This document shows positions 11,276 to 22,690 of a stretch of DNA of 64,000 bases, piece after piece. Source of the DNA: Neocallimastix lanati (nom. inval.) (Eukaryota > Neocallimastigomycota > Neocallimastigomycetes > Neocallimastigales > Neocallimastigaceae); assembly GCA_016946835.1 (NCBI GenBank), contig JACVTC010000075.1, positions 124,001-188,000 on the forward strand, written 5' to 3'. Position numbers and translations under genes: made by a program. Numbering within the stretch: position 1 is the first letter of the stretch; each line of letters starts with the position of its first letter. Under the pieces are notes generated by a model. That model saw nothing but the letters and a program-made list of their open reading frames with translations, was not told the origin of the DNA and made no database searches.

Positions 11276-12299
11276 GTTAATGAAGAATCAACCTCCGATA
11301 CCAAAACTAAAAGCTATACTTATGGTAATTCTTTTCAAACTAACACGAATGAACAAACTTTTTATGACAATGCTATAGAAACATCAGCTCAACATACATT
11401 TGAAATGTCCAATACCACTTCAATAAGACAAACTAAAACTTCCACTATTCAATTAAATGTTAATGATAGTTCCTACCAAGAATTAGTAGCTTTACCATTA
11501 TTTTTAATTGAGGTAATTATCTGGGCAATTGGACATATTACGGAAAGCAGTCATACTAAAATAACCTATAATAAAAGTCTTATTCCTGTAAAGTTTTTTG
11601 GATTTAGGCATACACTTAAACATTATGAAGAAAAATATCAATATGAATCAGAATTAATAAACCATGACATTGATAAATATGTTTTTCAAGCATTAGATAA
11701 GAAAAATCCTTACATTAACACATTACCTTCAAATAAAGAATTAACATCTAATCGTTATATAAATTCAAAAAGTGGAAAGTATAGTTTTGGATTATTACCT
11801 ACTGGTGAATTAGTATTATGTAGAGGTAAGGATATTTCAAACTATTAAGGTTCTAACATATTATGGACTAATGGAATAACCACGTTCAAACCAAATGGAA
11901 ATCATGACTTGAAATTTTTCATTGGTAATCATCATTTATATATTACGGCTAAAAATATTTATAAAAAAGATATAGTGAATATTAAATATTCTAATGACTT
12001 TATTTATCTGATCGATTCTTATGTAAATGATGATAGTACTCCTTTGGATGATAATAAGAAAGATTTTAAAAATAAATTAGAAGAATATTATAAAAAAAAT
12101 AATATTGAAAAAAGATTATATATACCTGATGAAGGAGATGAAGATGATGATGATGATAATGATGATGATTTTGATTTCGATAAATTATTTGGAGACAAAA
12201 CTACAATCATAACTTCAAATACTAACCTTAGATCTACTGTTTCTACGACAAAAACTACAACCATAGCAAAAACTACAACTACAACTAAAACTTCAAGTA
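11276..12299 (+). pseudogene. Middle part of the decayed Ser/Thr-rich lectin-like gene
   Basis: The phase continues from the 5' part (VNEESTSDTKTKSYTYG). A Ser/Thr/Asn-rich segment leads to a membrane-like or core segment (ELVALPLFLIEVIIWAIG) and then a bulb-type-lectin-like unit, GKYSFGLLPTGELVLCR followed by NILWTNG. A TAA at 11846-11848 interrupts it in phase where Gln would fit. A Glu/Asp run (DEGDEDDDDD) near 12130-12180 and a Thr/Lys linker (TTTIAKTTTTTKTSS) follow. At 12300 a second element enters, and the Thr-rich linker resumes in the same phase at 14225. The lectin assignment rests on the G-LV-W pattern only. Confidence 0.65.
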
Positions 12300-14224
12300 T
12301 GTAACGATATCAGTATCTGGTAGACTCGGGGTTAGACTAATTAAATCAAGCAGGGGGGATGGGAATTACCCTGCTTTGATTTAATAAGTTTAATAAAATT
12401 TATTTTTTAATAAAATTATTTATTATTTATTAATATTTAATATTTTTCTTTTTGTACATATTTTTATTTTAAGAATTCTTTGTGATATTTATATTTTTTA
12501 TTAATAAATTTAACTATAATTAATTGTTTATAATTTAAATAATTTTATTGAATTATTGAATTAATTTTATATCAATAATTCATTTTTGTTTTAATTTTTA
12601 TAAATATAATAATATAATATTTAAATATAATTTAATTAGAAATAATTATAAATTAAATATATAGAAAATAAATTTTACTATTATCTTTGATATTTTTAAG
12701 TTAAATAAATTGTTTTTAAAGATTAATATATTAAATTTAATAATCTTTAAATATTTTAAATAATATTTGTAATTATTTTCAAAAATAAAATAAAATTTTT
12801 ATAATATTTAATAATTTTAATAGTAAATTTGATAATATTTAAATAATAATTTTAATAATAATTAATAATACTTTTTAATAATAAATTTAATTAATAATTT
12901 TAATAATTTTATAAAAATAATATATAATAGTTGTAATAAATAAATTTTTATAATAATATTTAATTAATAATTTAATAATAAATAAATTTTTATAATAATA
13001 TTTAATAATTTTAATAATTTTATAATATGAATAGTTTATAATAAATTTTATAATAAAAATATTAATTATTAATTTTAATAATTTATAATATCTTAAAAGT
13101 ATATAATTTTAATATTTACAATAGTATTTTAATATATACATGTATTTAATAATATAACAATAAATTAATTAGTTAAGATTGATTTAAAAATTATTTAAAA
13201 GTTTAAATTAATTTATATCAAAATAAATTAATTTTTATAATTAGGTTTAGGTTATCAAGAATATAGGAAAGTACAATTTAGTAAAGAATTATTAATAATA
13301 TTTTATAATAAAATAAAGGTTATTAATTCATTCTTTACCATATCGTTATTAATTTCGTACATTAAATTTTATTATTTTATAGGTAATTATATAGTTAAAT
13401 ACTTTGTTAAATATATTTTATTTAATGATTAATAAACTAAATTAAATTAAATTATTTACCAGTCATAAAATTATTAACATGTATAAATAATAATTGAACA
13501 TGTAACCGTAACGCACTAGCGTTACTATTAACGTAAATTGTTATTATAAATATTAATATTAATAAATAAAAAATAATTATTAAATAAATATATATTACTC
13601 AGTGTAAGCCCAGTAATTAATAACAGATAGAGTTATAAAGTGCTGCGCTATATTCTAGTGTGATAAAATAGATAATTGTAAATATAATTAATTTTAGTGT
13701 TTATTATTAACAACTCGAATAGAGAGGTGTTAAGTTATCTTAGCCTTTAAATTTAATTATTGTTCGTTATTGTAGTTAATAATAAACTTACCTTTTACAG
13801 TTATAACTTGGCTGAAGTTACTCAATGATACCTACCTTGAGGTACCATAGTGGATGACACAAGTTAGAATTTTACCTTTTACCTTTTTGATAAAATAATT
13901 TAATTAATTCTTAATTAATTCATTCATTTAATTATATTTATTTAAAATATTAATAATCATTTATTTAATTAAATTTATTTAATTATTTAATATTTATCCA
14001 TTTATAATCAATCAATCATGTAATAGAATAATTTTTATCTTTGAATATAAATATCATGTATTATTATTTTATTTTGACTCTTATAGTCAATATTGTTTAA
14101 CGTAAATAATAAATAAATAAAATATAATATAAAACCATAAAATATATAATTTTATTATTTTTTCAATTTATTTATTTACTTCATCTACAACGACCTAGTG
14201 AACAACATCACTAAAATCATTACA
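12300..14224. mobile_element. 1.9-kb solo-LTR-like insertion
   Basis: A 1925-bp noncoding block begins TGTAACG and ends ATTACA (terminal TGTAA/TTACA). It is flanked by the perfect 5-bp duplication AAGTA (12295-12299 and 14225-14229). The host phase is continuous if it is removed. These are the marks of an LTR-type insertion; with no coding region it is best read as a solo LTR, unusually long, or a non-coding LTR-derived element. A hairpin block at 13254-13345 is related to blocks beside the gypsy element at 18594, which suggests gypsy kinship. Orientation and family remain unproven. Confidence 0.7.
13254..13345. repeat. Hairpin block, copy 1
   Basis: The motif AGAATATAGGAAAGTACAA is followed by the arms GTAAAGAAT (13281-13289) and ATTCTTTAC (13330-13338), a perfect 9-bp inverted repeat with a 40-nt AT-rich loop. 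Confidence 0.6.
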
Positions 14225-16028
14225 AAGTATAATAAAAACTACAACTACAGGAAAAAGTACAACTACAACAAAAACTACAAATACATCTATTATTCCTACG
14301 AGTAATAATAATAACTCTAACAGTATTGTGGTAGTTTCAAATAAATATTGCAATAAATATAATAACGATGGAGCATTTGGTTGGTATGAAATTGATGATG
14401 ATGAAAAATGTATTATTGTTAATAAAGAAAAAGCTGAAAAAATTATTAACTCTATTATTTCTACCACTCCACAAAAAACTTCTACATCACAAGCTACTTC
14501 TACAACCGTAAATGAACCGACAGTAATTAATGAAAATAATATAATAAATCCACTTACTTTGTCTGATGATGATTAAATTGTATGGGATTCATTACCCAAA
14601 GATTTACCTTAATGTTGTTTTTCCAGATGATAAGGGTTATTATTTATACATTGATGATCATGTCGATAGTAGAAGAGGAGCCAGGGTTACATTGTATTAT
14701 GGAGTTGGTGTTAAAATTTGGGAAATTTATGGTAAACAAGATAATTATTATGGCTATGCTTTCCAAGTGGAATATTTATATCCATTATCTATTGATACCA
14801 CAATTCCATTTAAAGATGAAGAATATTACGATAAACATAATATTCTTAATCAAGCTATTGTTAAAGATCTTAACACTGACCAGATTGAAATGAATTGTAA
14901 AAATATATTAAAAGAAAATGAAGCTTTAGTATCTAAAAATAAGAAATATAGATTCTTTGTTCAAAAAACTGGTAATATGGTAATTAAGGAAAACTCTAGA
15001 ACTACTTGGTCATCAATGACAGCTAATATTGAAATTTTTGAAGGTCCATACCATTTAGCTTTATCTAAATTGTATGGTAGTTTAAGTTTTTGTGATTATT
15101 TCATTTCTAATAATAAGACTTGCAATAAAATGTATTCATATAACCATAGAATTATTGGTTCATCTTTACCAAATGGCAATGACAAACACACTTTATACCT
15201 ACATTTTTACAATAATACTTTAGATTATATAAACTTTAATGAAAACACAGTTAGTTATTTTGATATAAATGAATATGCTAAAATTAAAGAAACTATTTAT
15301 TTACTATCCATTACAGATAAAGGAAATATTGAATTAAATAATGGAGAATACATTTTGCATAAAGAATATTATAAGGCAGATGAATATTATTATTTATATG
15401 TAAGTAATGACAATTTAATTTTAAGATCGAGTACTGGTGAATATAAATGGGCTGCGAATAAAACTATTAGTAATAGACCCTATGATGCTAGTGAAATTGG
15501 TGTTGGTGACTCCTTTAAAGAAGGAGAAATGTTATACTGTGGTGATTATTCAGTGACCATACTTAATGATAAATTACAGAGATCATAATAAACAAACATT
15601 AACTGAAATAAAAAATTATGGTGGAAATAAATCAGCCTACTTATATAAAATAATTGTTGGAAATAATAGTCTTACATTTAGGGATAAAAGTAATGAAGAT
15701 ATAGATAATATTTTGTCCAATAAAAAATCTAATAGTAGTAAATTACGTTGTGATAAATCTAATCATGGAATTGTTTGGGATAATGGTAATAATCAAATAC
15801 TATGAAAGTATAACTCAAGTGATTCATTTAATCTTATGTCAAATGCGGTTATATAATAAATACTACAATAAATGTTTATATACAAGTGGTTTTAAAAATG
15901 AACCTATTATTTATGAAGATTGTATTGATCGTAATAAATATAAATGGTATTTTGAAAAGATTGATGGTAATACTTATTTTATATCAGCTTGTAACGAAAT
16001 CTTCATGTTGAGGTTCGGGACAGAATAA
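14225..16028 (+). pseudogene. 3' part of the decayed Ser/Thr-rich lectin-like gene
   Basis: The Thr linker (TTTTGKSTTTTKTTNTS) continues from the middle part, then VVSNKYCNKYNNDGAFGWY. An in-phase TAA lies at 14574-14576. The phase shifts near 14580-14620, and a long stretch runs to about 15580 with lectin-like units: YRFFVQKTGNMVIKENS then TTWSSM, and YVSNDNLILRSSTGEYKW. A second phase shift lies near 15570, then SLTFRDKSN and GIVWDNG. A TGA follows at 15803-15805, and a last phase shift near 15850 leads to the tail, which ends at 16028. The G(N/D)LVL...W pattern repeated three times suggests a carbohydrate-binding, secreted ancestor. The gene was decayed before or after the two insertions; order unknown. 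Confidence 0.65.
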
Positions 16029-17155
16029 TAATAAATATAGAAATAAACACTAAAAAAAATTAAAAATTAAAATACATCTTTTTTTAAAATATTTTATTTA
16101 TTTATCTAATAAAAATTATTCAATTAAAAACTAAAAATAATTTTATTTCTTGAATAAGATTATATTTTTTTTCAAGATTATTTTTTTAAAATACAGTTTT
16201 CTCATCTATTTATATATTTTTTTATCGTTAGAAATGGTCAAGCCATTTCTTTAGAATATCTTAGAGTTACATGTTTGAATTGTATTTAAATTATAAATTC
16301 ATAATCTATTCTATTATAATAAATAATTATTACATATTATTAAATTCTAAACTATTTACTATTAATTGTAGTAATAATATATTTTAAAAATAATTTTATT
16401 ACTTTTACAAAACTATTAGTAATAGAGTATTATTTAATTTTATACTATTTTTAAATAAAAGTATTTTAGATTATTATCTATTATTAAAATAGGGTGTATT
16501 TTGGAAGGAAGTATTACTAATTTTAATGACAAGGATCATGGATTTAAGTAAAATATTTTTAAATAATTATTAATTATATTAATTTTTATTAATAATAAAT
16601 AATCTGTATTAGTAATATTTGTAAAATAAAATTTTCTTTAATAATAAAATATTGATAGAATAAATCATATTAATAAAACTAGATATTGATAATAATATTG
16701 ATATTAATAATATTGTATTAATTTTAATAATAAAGTATTGATATTAATAAAGAATTTATATTAATAATAATAATTTTAATATTAGTAATAATTTGGCAGT
16801 AATAGAACATAAGAAGGTTCTCCAAGTAAGGAAATAAATAATTTAATTTTAGTGGTTAAGTTATTTTTATGAAAAATAATAAAATTAACATTATTTGTTC
16901 ATTCCTTAACATTCAGTTTGATAAATTTTAGAAATTATCTTAATTTTAATATAGAATTAAAAAGTGATAATTTCAATTTATTTTAATAATAACTGTATAA
17001 GTTATTTATGAATTAAAAAAATGTTTTATTAAAAATAACACCAAAAATTTGATTTATTAGAACACTTGTTTTCTAATATTTTATTTTATAAATCTTTTAT
17101 TAAAATTTATTAAACATTATAAAATTTAAAAGTGATTATTAAAATTATAAAATTA

Positions 17156-17192
<37 letters not shown>

Positions 17193-18593
17193 TTTACATG
17201 AAATATTTACAAATATTTATATTTTTCTTTAAAATTAAACTATTTATAATTTATAAATAAAAAGAATAATTAAATAAAATAAAATTAATAAAATTAATAA
17301 TAAAATAAATATTTAATAATAAAATAAATAAATTTGTTTATTATAAAAATAATTAAAAATATTTTGTTATTTAAATTAATTAATTTTGTTATTATAAAAA
17401 TATTATTTAATTATAAAATTAATTATAAAAATTATTATAAAACTAATTATAAAAATTAATTATTTTATTTTAAATTTAATCTTAATATTTTTATTTCGAA
17501 AAATATATAATATTTCTTTCATATCTGAGTATTTATGTAATTTTTAAGTGTAATTTATTTGTTTTATTTAATTAATTAATTAATTTTTTTTATTTTATTA
17601 AATTATTATTAAACTTGGCTAAGGTTAGTTTTGATTTTATGTATAATAAATTTTCAAGATTTATTAATTTTGTTATTTATCAAGTTGTTATGGTTCATTG
17701 AGAAAAACAAATTTTTTATACACAAAAGATAAAGATTTAAAATATTTATTTACACAATAACAATTTTATAATTTATTTATTTATTTAATTTTTAAAGTAA
17801 TTACATTATTTATTCAATTTATTAAACTAATTAAATTTTATTAGCTAAATTATTATTATTCCTAATATTAATACTAATACTATTACTTATATTATTACTA
17901 ATATTATTACTATTTTTATTTTATTATTATTATTAATTTTATTACTATTATTATTTTTATTATTATTATTATTTTTTTTATTATTATTTTTGAAGAAGTT
18001 ATTTTCTTCAGATATTTATATTCGATTTCATTTTTAAAGTTTAATATCTTGGAAATGAAAAAGAATTTAAGTATTTAATTAAAAGAATTATTAATTCATT
18101 CTTAATTAAATGTTAAATAAAATTATTAACAATATGTTTAATATAAATTCCATAAAGGAATAAAAAAAATTATTATTTAAAAAGATATTATAAAGATTTT
18201 AATTAAATAATATTTGGGGTAAATAATTAAAAATTTTTAATAAAATTTTTACTTAAAAGTTTACAAAAATATTAATTGAATTTTATAAAAATAATAAATT
18301 ATTTAATGATAATTTATTTTAAGTTTAATAAAAATTAATATTAATTTATAATGTTATTGAAAGTTAATAATAATTAATTTGATAAAAATATAATAAAAAT
18401 ATAAAAATAATTTTAATATAGATTCAATAAAGAATTTGTTAATATAAATTTTAAAGAGTTTATATGTATTTTAATATTAATTTAATTAAGATTCAGTAAT
18501 GATTTTGTAAAAAATATTTTTATAAAGATTTAAATTAATATTATAATAATTTTAATTAATTTATAATATATAATAAAATTCTTAATTTAATTC
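16029..18593. other. AT-rich stretch left of the gypsy pol
   Basis: No gene is seen. This is where the 3' LTR of the minus-strand gypsy element should lie, but I could not fix its ends. It holds a short hairpin AGAAATGG-tcaag-CCATTTCT (16230-16250) soon after the decayed gene, an (AAT)n run at 17159-17193, ATT-rich runs near 17850-17990, and hairpin block copy 2. Confidence 0.5.
16803..16915. repeat. Hairpin block, copy 2
   Basis: AGAACATAAGAAGGTTCT, then arms TAAGGAA (16827-16833) and TTCCTTA (16902-16908). Relative to the other copies, both arms carry the matching A-to-G and T-to-C change, so pairing is kept. It shares GTGGTTAAGTTA with copy 3. Confidence 0.6.
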
Positions 18594-18702
18594 AGGGAAG
18601 AATATAAGAAAGTTCCATTAGTAAAGAATATAAACTTAATTATGGTTAAGTTATGTCTAAACATAACAAAATAAGTAATTTATAGTCATTCTTTACCAAG
18701 AT
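18594..18702. repeat. Hairpin block, copy 3
   Basis: AGAATATAAGAAAGTTCCA, then arms GTAAAGAAT (18621-18629) and ATTCTTTAC (18688-18696), just past the end of the gypsy pol. Confidence 0.6.
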
Positions 18703-18724
18703 GCCCCGACGAAGACTCAAGCTA

Positions 18725-21505
18725 TCATGAAGCTGAGTTATACTTTACTATATTCTTTAAATGAACATTTCTGTTCAATTGTACGTCTGAATTAGGATCT
18801 GCTAAAGTAACTGTATTAAATTGTTTCTTTATAACCTTCAAGGGACCTACAAAGTAAGGCTCCAACTTAGTTCTTGATAGATTTCTTACCAGAACCAAAT
18901 CTCCAGGATTAATGCTTTTTCCTTTGTTCATACTATTTTTCTCTTGTCTACGAATTGCCCAATATTTATTGGCATTTTTGACATTTTCGGCAGCTTCTAA
19001 TGTCCATCTATAATGATTAATAAATTTTTCAAGTATTATTTCATCTGATGTTTTTCCTTTGGTATCTTTCGTTGGACGAGCTGCAATATCAAAGGGTTGC
19101 TGATCTTCACGACCATACACAAGTTCAAAGCTAGAATATTTTGTTACATTGTTTTTAGTAGTACGTAAAGCCCATAAAGCGGAAGGGAGGATTTCATCCC
19201 AATCCTTATATTTAGTTCCTAGCAATCTCAATAATTTGCCTATCTCCTTATTTCTGTTTTCTACTAAGCCATTGCTCTCAGGATGATAGGTTGAGGTAAA
19301 CTTAACATAGACATCATAAAGATCAAGAAATATTTTAGTCATGTCCGCAGTAAATTGTACTCCATTATCAGTAGTAATCACCTGTGGAATCCCATGCCTC
19401 GAAAATACATTAATAAGAAATTTTATTACATCCATTGCAGTGATAGTTTCTGTAGGTTCGGCTTCCACCCACTTAGTGAAATAGTCTACCATTACTATTA
19501 AATATTGATTTTTATTTCTCGTTTGAACCAATGGACCTATGATATCCAGACCCATATGTACAAATGGTCCTTCAACTTGGGTTGGAATTCCTTCAGTTGG
19601 ATTAGGATATGGTTGAGGGCGGTTCAGTTGACATTTCTCACGTTTACTAACTACCCTCTTGACATCGCTGATCATATTATTCCAATAATAACATCTTTTT
19701 AACCTTTGATATGTCTTGTAGTATCCTTCATGACCTACGTTATGTGCTGCAAAAATAAGTTTTAATTTTTCTTCAGTATTGGTTATTAATTTACGATAAT
19801 TATTTCCATCAATAAAATATTCAACTCCATCAATAACAGTAAATTTTTCTTCAAGAAATTCCTTGATTACTTTAGATAACAGGGTTTCATCAATTTCAGA
19901 ATTAATATTGGTAGCTAAAACAACTTTATTACTTTCATTTTTCATTCTGGAGAGAGCATCAGCAACGACATTTTTCTTGCCACTTTCATACCTTATCTCA
20001 ACTCCTAGCATACTTGCAGTTAGACACCAACGAGTTTGTCTTGCATTATGTGGTTCTTTATTTTTAAATAAACCTATTAATGGTTTATGGTCCTTATATA
20101 TGATGGTTTTAATGGGATTACCTATAATGTAAGGTTTCAATTTAGTTAAACAATAATATAGTGCAGCACCTTCTAAATCAGTAATTCCATAATTCTTCTC
20201 CGATTTAGTTAAGGTTCTACTAATATAGTGAACCGGATGCTCAATCTTTATTTCTTCATCTTTTTGCAGGAGTACTCCGCCTATTCCATCGTAAGAGGCA
20301 TCAGTTCTTATTATAAATTCTTTGTCAAATTGCGGAAACTTTAATATAGGTGCATTAATTAAACCCTCTTTAAGTGATTTAAAGCTTTCTTCTTGTTCTT
20401 TATTCCAAATATATTTTTCCCCTTTCTTTAAAAGTTTGCATAAAGGTGCTGAAATTTGTGAATATTTATTAACAAAATTACGATAGTAACCAACTGCTCC
20501 CAGAAAAGATCTGAGCTCATGAACATTAGTAGGAGATTTCCAGTTTCTAATAGCTTCAACTTTACTATCCATGGGACTTAAACCCTCTGTAGTTAATTTA
20601 TGGCCAAGTACTTCTACTTCAGTTTGCATAAATTTACATTTTTCAATATTAATTTTTAAATGATACTTTTTAAAAATCTTAAGAACTTCTTTAATATGCT
20701 CTAGATGTTCTTCGATGGTACGAGAATAAATTAAAATATCATCAATAAAGTTATACACACACTTTCCGATAAGTGAAAATAGGATCTTGTTCATTTCCCT
20801 TTGGAATGTAGCAGGTGCTCCAGTTAATCCAAAAGGCATAACTTTGAACTGATAGTTTCCAAACTTGGTTGTAAAGCTAGTTATCTCAACGCTTTCTTCG
20901 TCCATTAAGATTTGGTGATAGCCAGAATAAAGGTCAAGTGTAGTAAATATATTAGCACCATCGAGGCTATCAAAAATTTCATCTATATTTGGCAGGGAAT
21001 AGGAGTCTTTTTCAGTAACATCATTAACCTTGCGATAGTCTATACACAATCTCCATTTACTGTTAGGCTTCGGTACAAGGACTACTGGTGAAGACCATTC
21101 AGAGTACGAGGGTTCAATAAGTTTCTTTTCAATCAATTTGGTTAGTTCTTTTTTTAAAATTTCAGATTTTAATTTGGTTAAACGGTAGAATCTTTGTTTA
21201 ATAGGTCTTACTCCGGCCTTTAATTTAATTTTGTGCGGAGATAATTTAGAAGGAGTAAGTTCTTCAGTAGATGTAGCAATTATTTCAATATTATCTTCAA
21301 GTAGAAGAATAATTTCATCTACATAATTTTTATTAAGAGTATTTTTAAATTTTTCGTGATGAATGTATTCTATAGGAGGTAAACCTTCTAACTTTTCTAA
21401 GTTCTTCTTTTCTAGTTCACTATTAGAATTAATAGCTCTTACTACACATACCAATTTTTCTTCTTCTTCTATATCATTATTAATGGGTGTGATAACATTA
21501 ATCAA
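18725..21505 (-). CDS. Gypsy pol: RT, RNase H, integrase (926 aa)
   Basis: The open frame carries RT (about residues 130-300: WSSPVVLVPKP, WRLCIDYRKVN, TTLDLYSGYHQI, MPFGLTGAPATFQ, FIDDILIYS, then LGHKLTTEGL). RNase H of the Ty3 type follows (about 385-520: IIRTDASYDGIGGVLLQ, HPVHYISRTL, VVADALSRM). Next is integrase with an HHCC-type region (HNVGHEGYYKTYQRLKRCYYW), the catalytic core (HMGLDIIGPL, VITTDNGVQF, YHPESNGLVENRNKEI) and a C-terminal FVGPLKVIKK module. RT-RNase H-integrase order is diagnostic of Ty3/gypsy. Confidence 0.95.
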   Translation of the reverse strand: MINVITPINNDIEEEEKLVCVVRAINSNSELEKKNLEKLEGLPPIEYIHHEKFKNTLNKNYVDEIILLLEDNIEIIATSTEELTPSKLSPHKIKLKAGVRPIKQRFYRLTKLKSEILKKELTKLIEKKLIEPSYSEWSSPVVLVPKPNSKWRLCIDYRKVNDVTEKDSYSLPNIDEIFDSLDGANIFTTLDLYSGYHQILMDEESVEITSFTTKFGNYQFKVMPFGLTGAPATFQREMNKILFSLIGKCVYNFIDDILIYSRTIEEHLEHIKEVLKIFKKYHLKINIEKCKFMQTEVEVLGHKLTTEGLSPMDSKVEAIRNWKSPTNVHELRSFLGAVGYYRNFVNKYSQISAPLCKLLKKGEKYIWNKEQEESFKSLKEGLINAPILKFPQFDKEFIIRTDASYDGIGGVLLQKDEEIKIEHPVHYISRTLTKSEKNYGITDLEGAALYYCLTKLKPYIIGNPIKTIIYKDHKPLIGLFKNKEPHNARQTRWCLTASMLGVEIRYESGKKNVVADALSRMKNESNKVVLATNINSEIDETLLSKVIKEFLEEKFTVIDGVEYFIDGNNYRKLITNTEEKLKLIFAAHNVGHEGYYKTYQRLKRCYYWNNMISDVKRVVSKREKCQLNRPQPYPNPTEGIPTQVEGPFVHMGLDIIGPLVQTRNKNQYLIVMVDYFTKWVEAEPTETITAMDVIKFLINVFSRHGIPQVITTDNGVQFTADMTKIFLDLYDVYVKFTSTYHPESNGLVENRNKEIGKLLRLLGTKYKDWDEILPSALWALRTTKNNVTKYSSFELVYGREDQQPFDIAARPTKDTKGKTSDEIILEKFINHYRWTLEAAENVKNANKYWAIRRQEKNSMNKGKSINPGDLVLVRNLSRTKLEPYFVGPLKVIKKQFNTVTLADPNSDVQLNRNVHLKNIVKYNSAS

Positions 21506-22537
21506 CCCAGTAGGAGTAAACTGGCATAGGCTATATAATATAGGATGAATGAATAATTGGTGATCAATTTGAGTTTTCAGATTAATAAGAACATCATAAA
21601 ATGGATCTTCTTTTTCAACTAATCTACAGTTAATAATCGTATTGAATTTATTAATTTGTATAGGAATTTTTATAATATAACTTTCAGAATAATCATCATT
21701 CCTGGTAGTTAGTCGAATCCTACTACAACTAATTCCAATAGGTTCATATTTATTAGGAAGTTTATCTAGAAACTGTTTAGTAATTATGCTTAAATTACTA
21801 CAAGAATCAACTAATGCTTATCCTTTAACACCATCTACCGTAATATCTATCATAGTCACATCATCTTCCTGTGCTTCACGACTTCGACTTTTATAAGTAT
21901 GTTCTATGTTATTTATCATAACAGTGGTTGCAGATAAGTTATCCACTACACCAGTAACCTTAGTTTGATTCCTTTCTAATCTAAGACCATGAGACACTTG
22001 CGTACGTATTTTAGGTGATACATCCAGAAGTTGTCCAAACGTAATATTACATTGAGTCTTATTTAAATCTTCAATTACATCGTAAGGTTCTTTATTTATT
22101 TGCATTTGTATTTTTCTGGATATTCTTATATTTTTGTTTTCCGGAATATTGTCTTTAGGAAGTTGATCATTAATAAGTCTTGTCAAGGAGATATGGTTTC
22201 CAAGATTTTGGTCACTCTTATTTCCTTCAGTAACATTTTCTTTAGTGAAATCGGAATCTAAGATTTGATTTGTCTCTGCTCGTTCTTTATCACGAATTGC
22301 TTTTTCTTTCATCTTTTCTTTTTCAATCCTAGGATCAGTTAGTATAGAAGGGCTGACTTGATTTTTATACTTTTCTTGTGGAGTTTTACTAGTCATTTCT
22401 TCTTCTTGTTTCTTCCTTAAGGCAGGAGTTAAAATAGTAATAGGATTGTCCTTTAAGCTTCTATGACTTCTCTTCCTTCCACTTTCATGTGTAATGCTAT
22501 CCACTTGGTCACTTTTTCTCTTTGAATTCCTAGTCAT
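21506..22537 (-). other. Gypsy pol N-terminal and protease region
   Basis: Starts at ATG 22537 with a basic, charged leader (MTRNSKRKSDQVDS) rich in Lys, Arg and Glu. A retropepsin-like motif (VDSCSNLSII) lies near 21.8 kb, followed by a linker to the RT. It begins about 150 bases after the gag frame ends. This region belongs to the element and is broken. Confidence 0.65.
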
Positions 22538-22690
22538 AGCCGCTATTAAATGGTTGGAATTTTTAAAATTTTCTGAATCTTATATTTCTTTAATATATTT
22601 CTTTAATATTACTAAACTCTTTATTAATTGATTCTTGATGGTATTTTAATGAAGCTGTTTTATTGACAAAGGGAGAGCTTCTACTCCCTC

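Noticed and set aside
16230-16250. Terminator-like hairpin after the lectin-like pseudogene
   Set aside because: Intrinsic terminators are not a feature of eukaryotic protein genes; kept only as a hairpin note.
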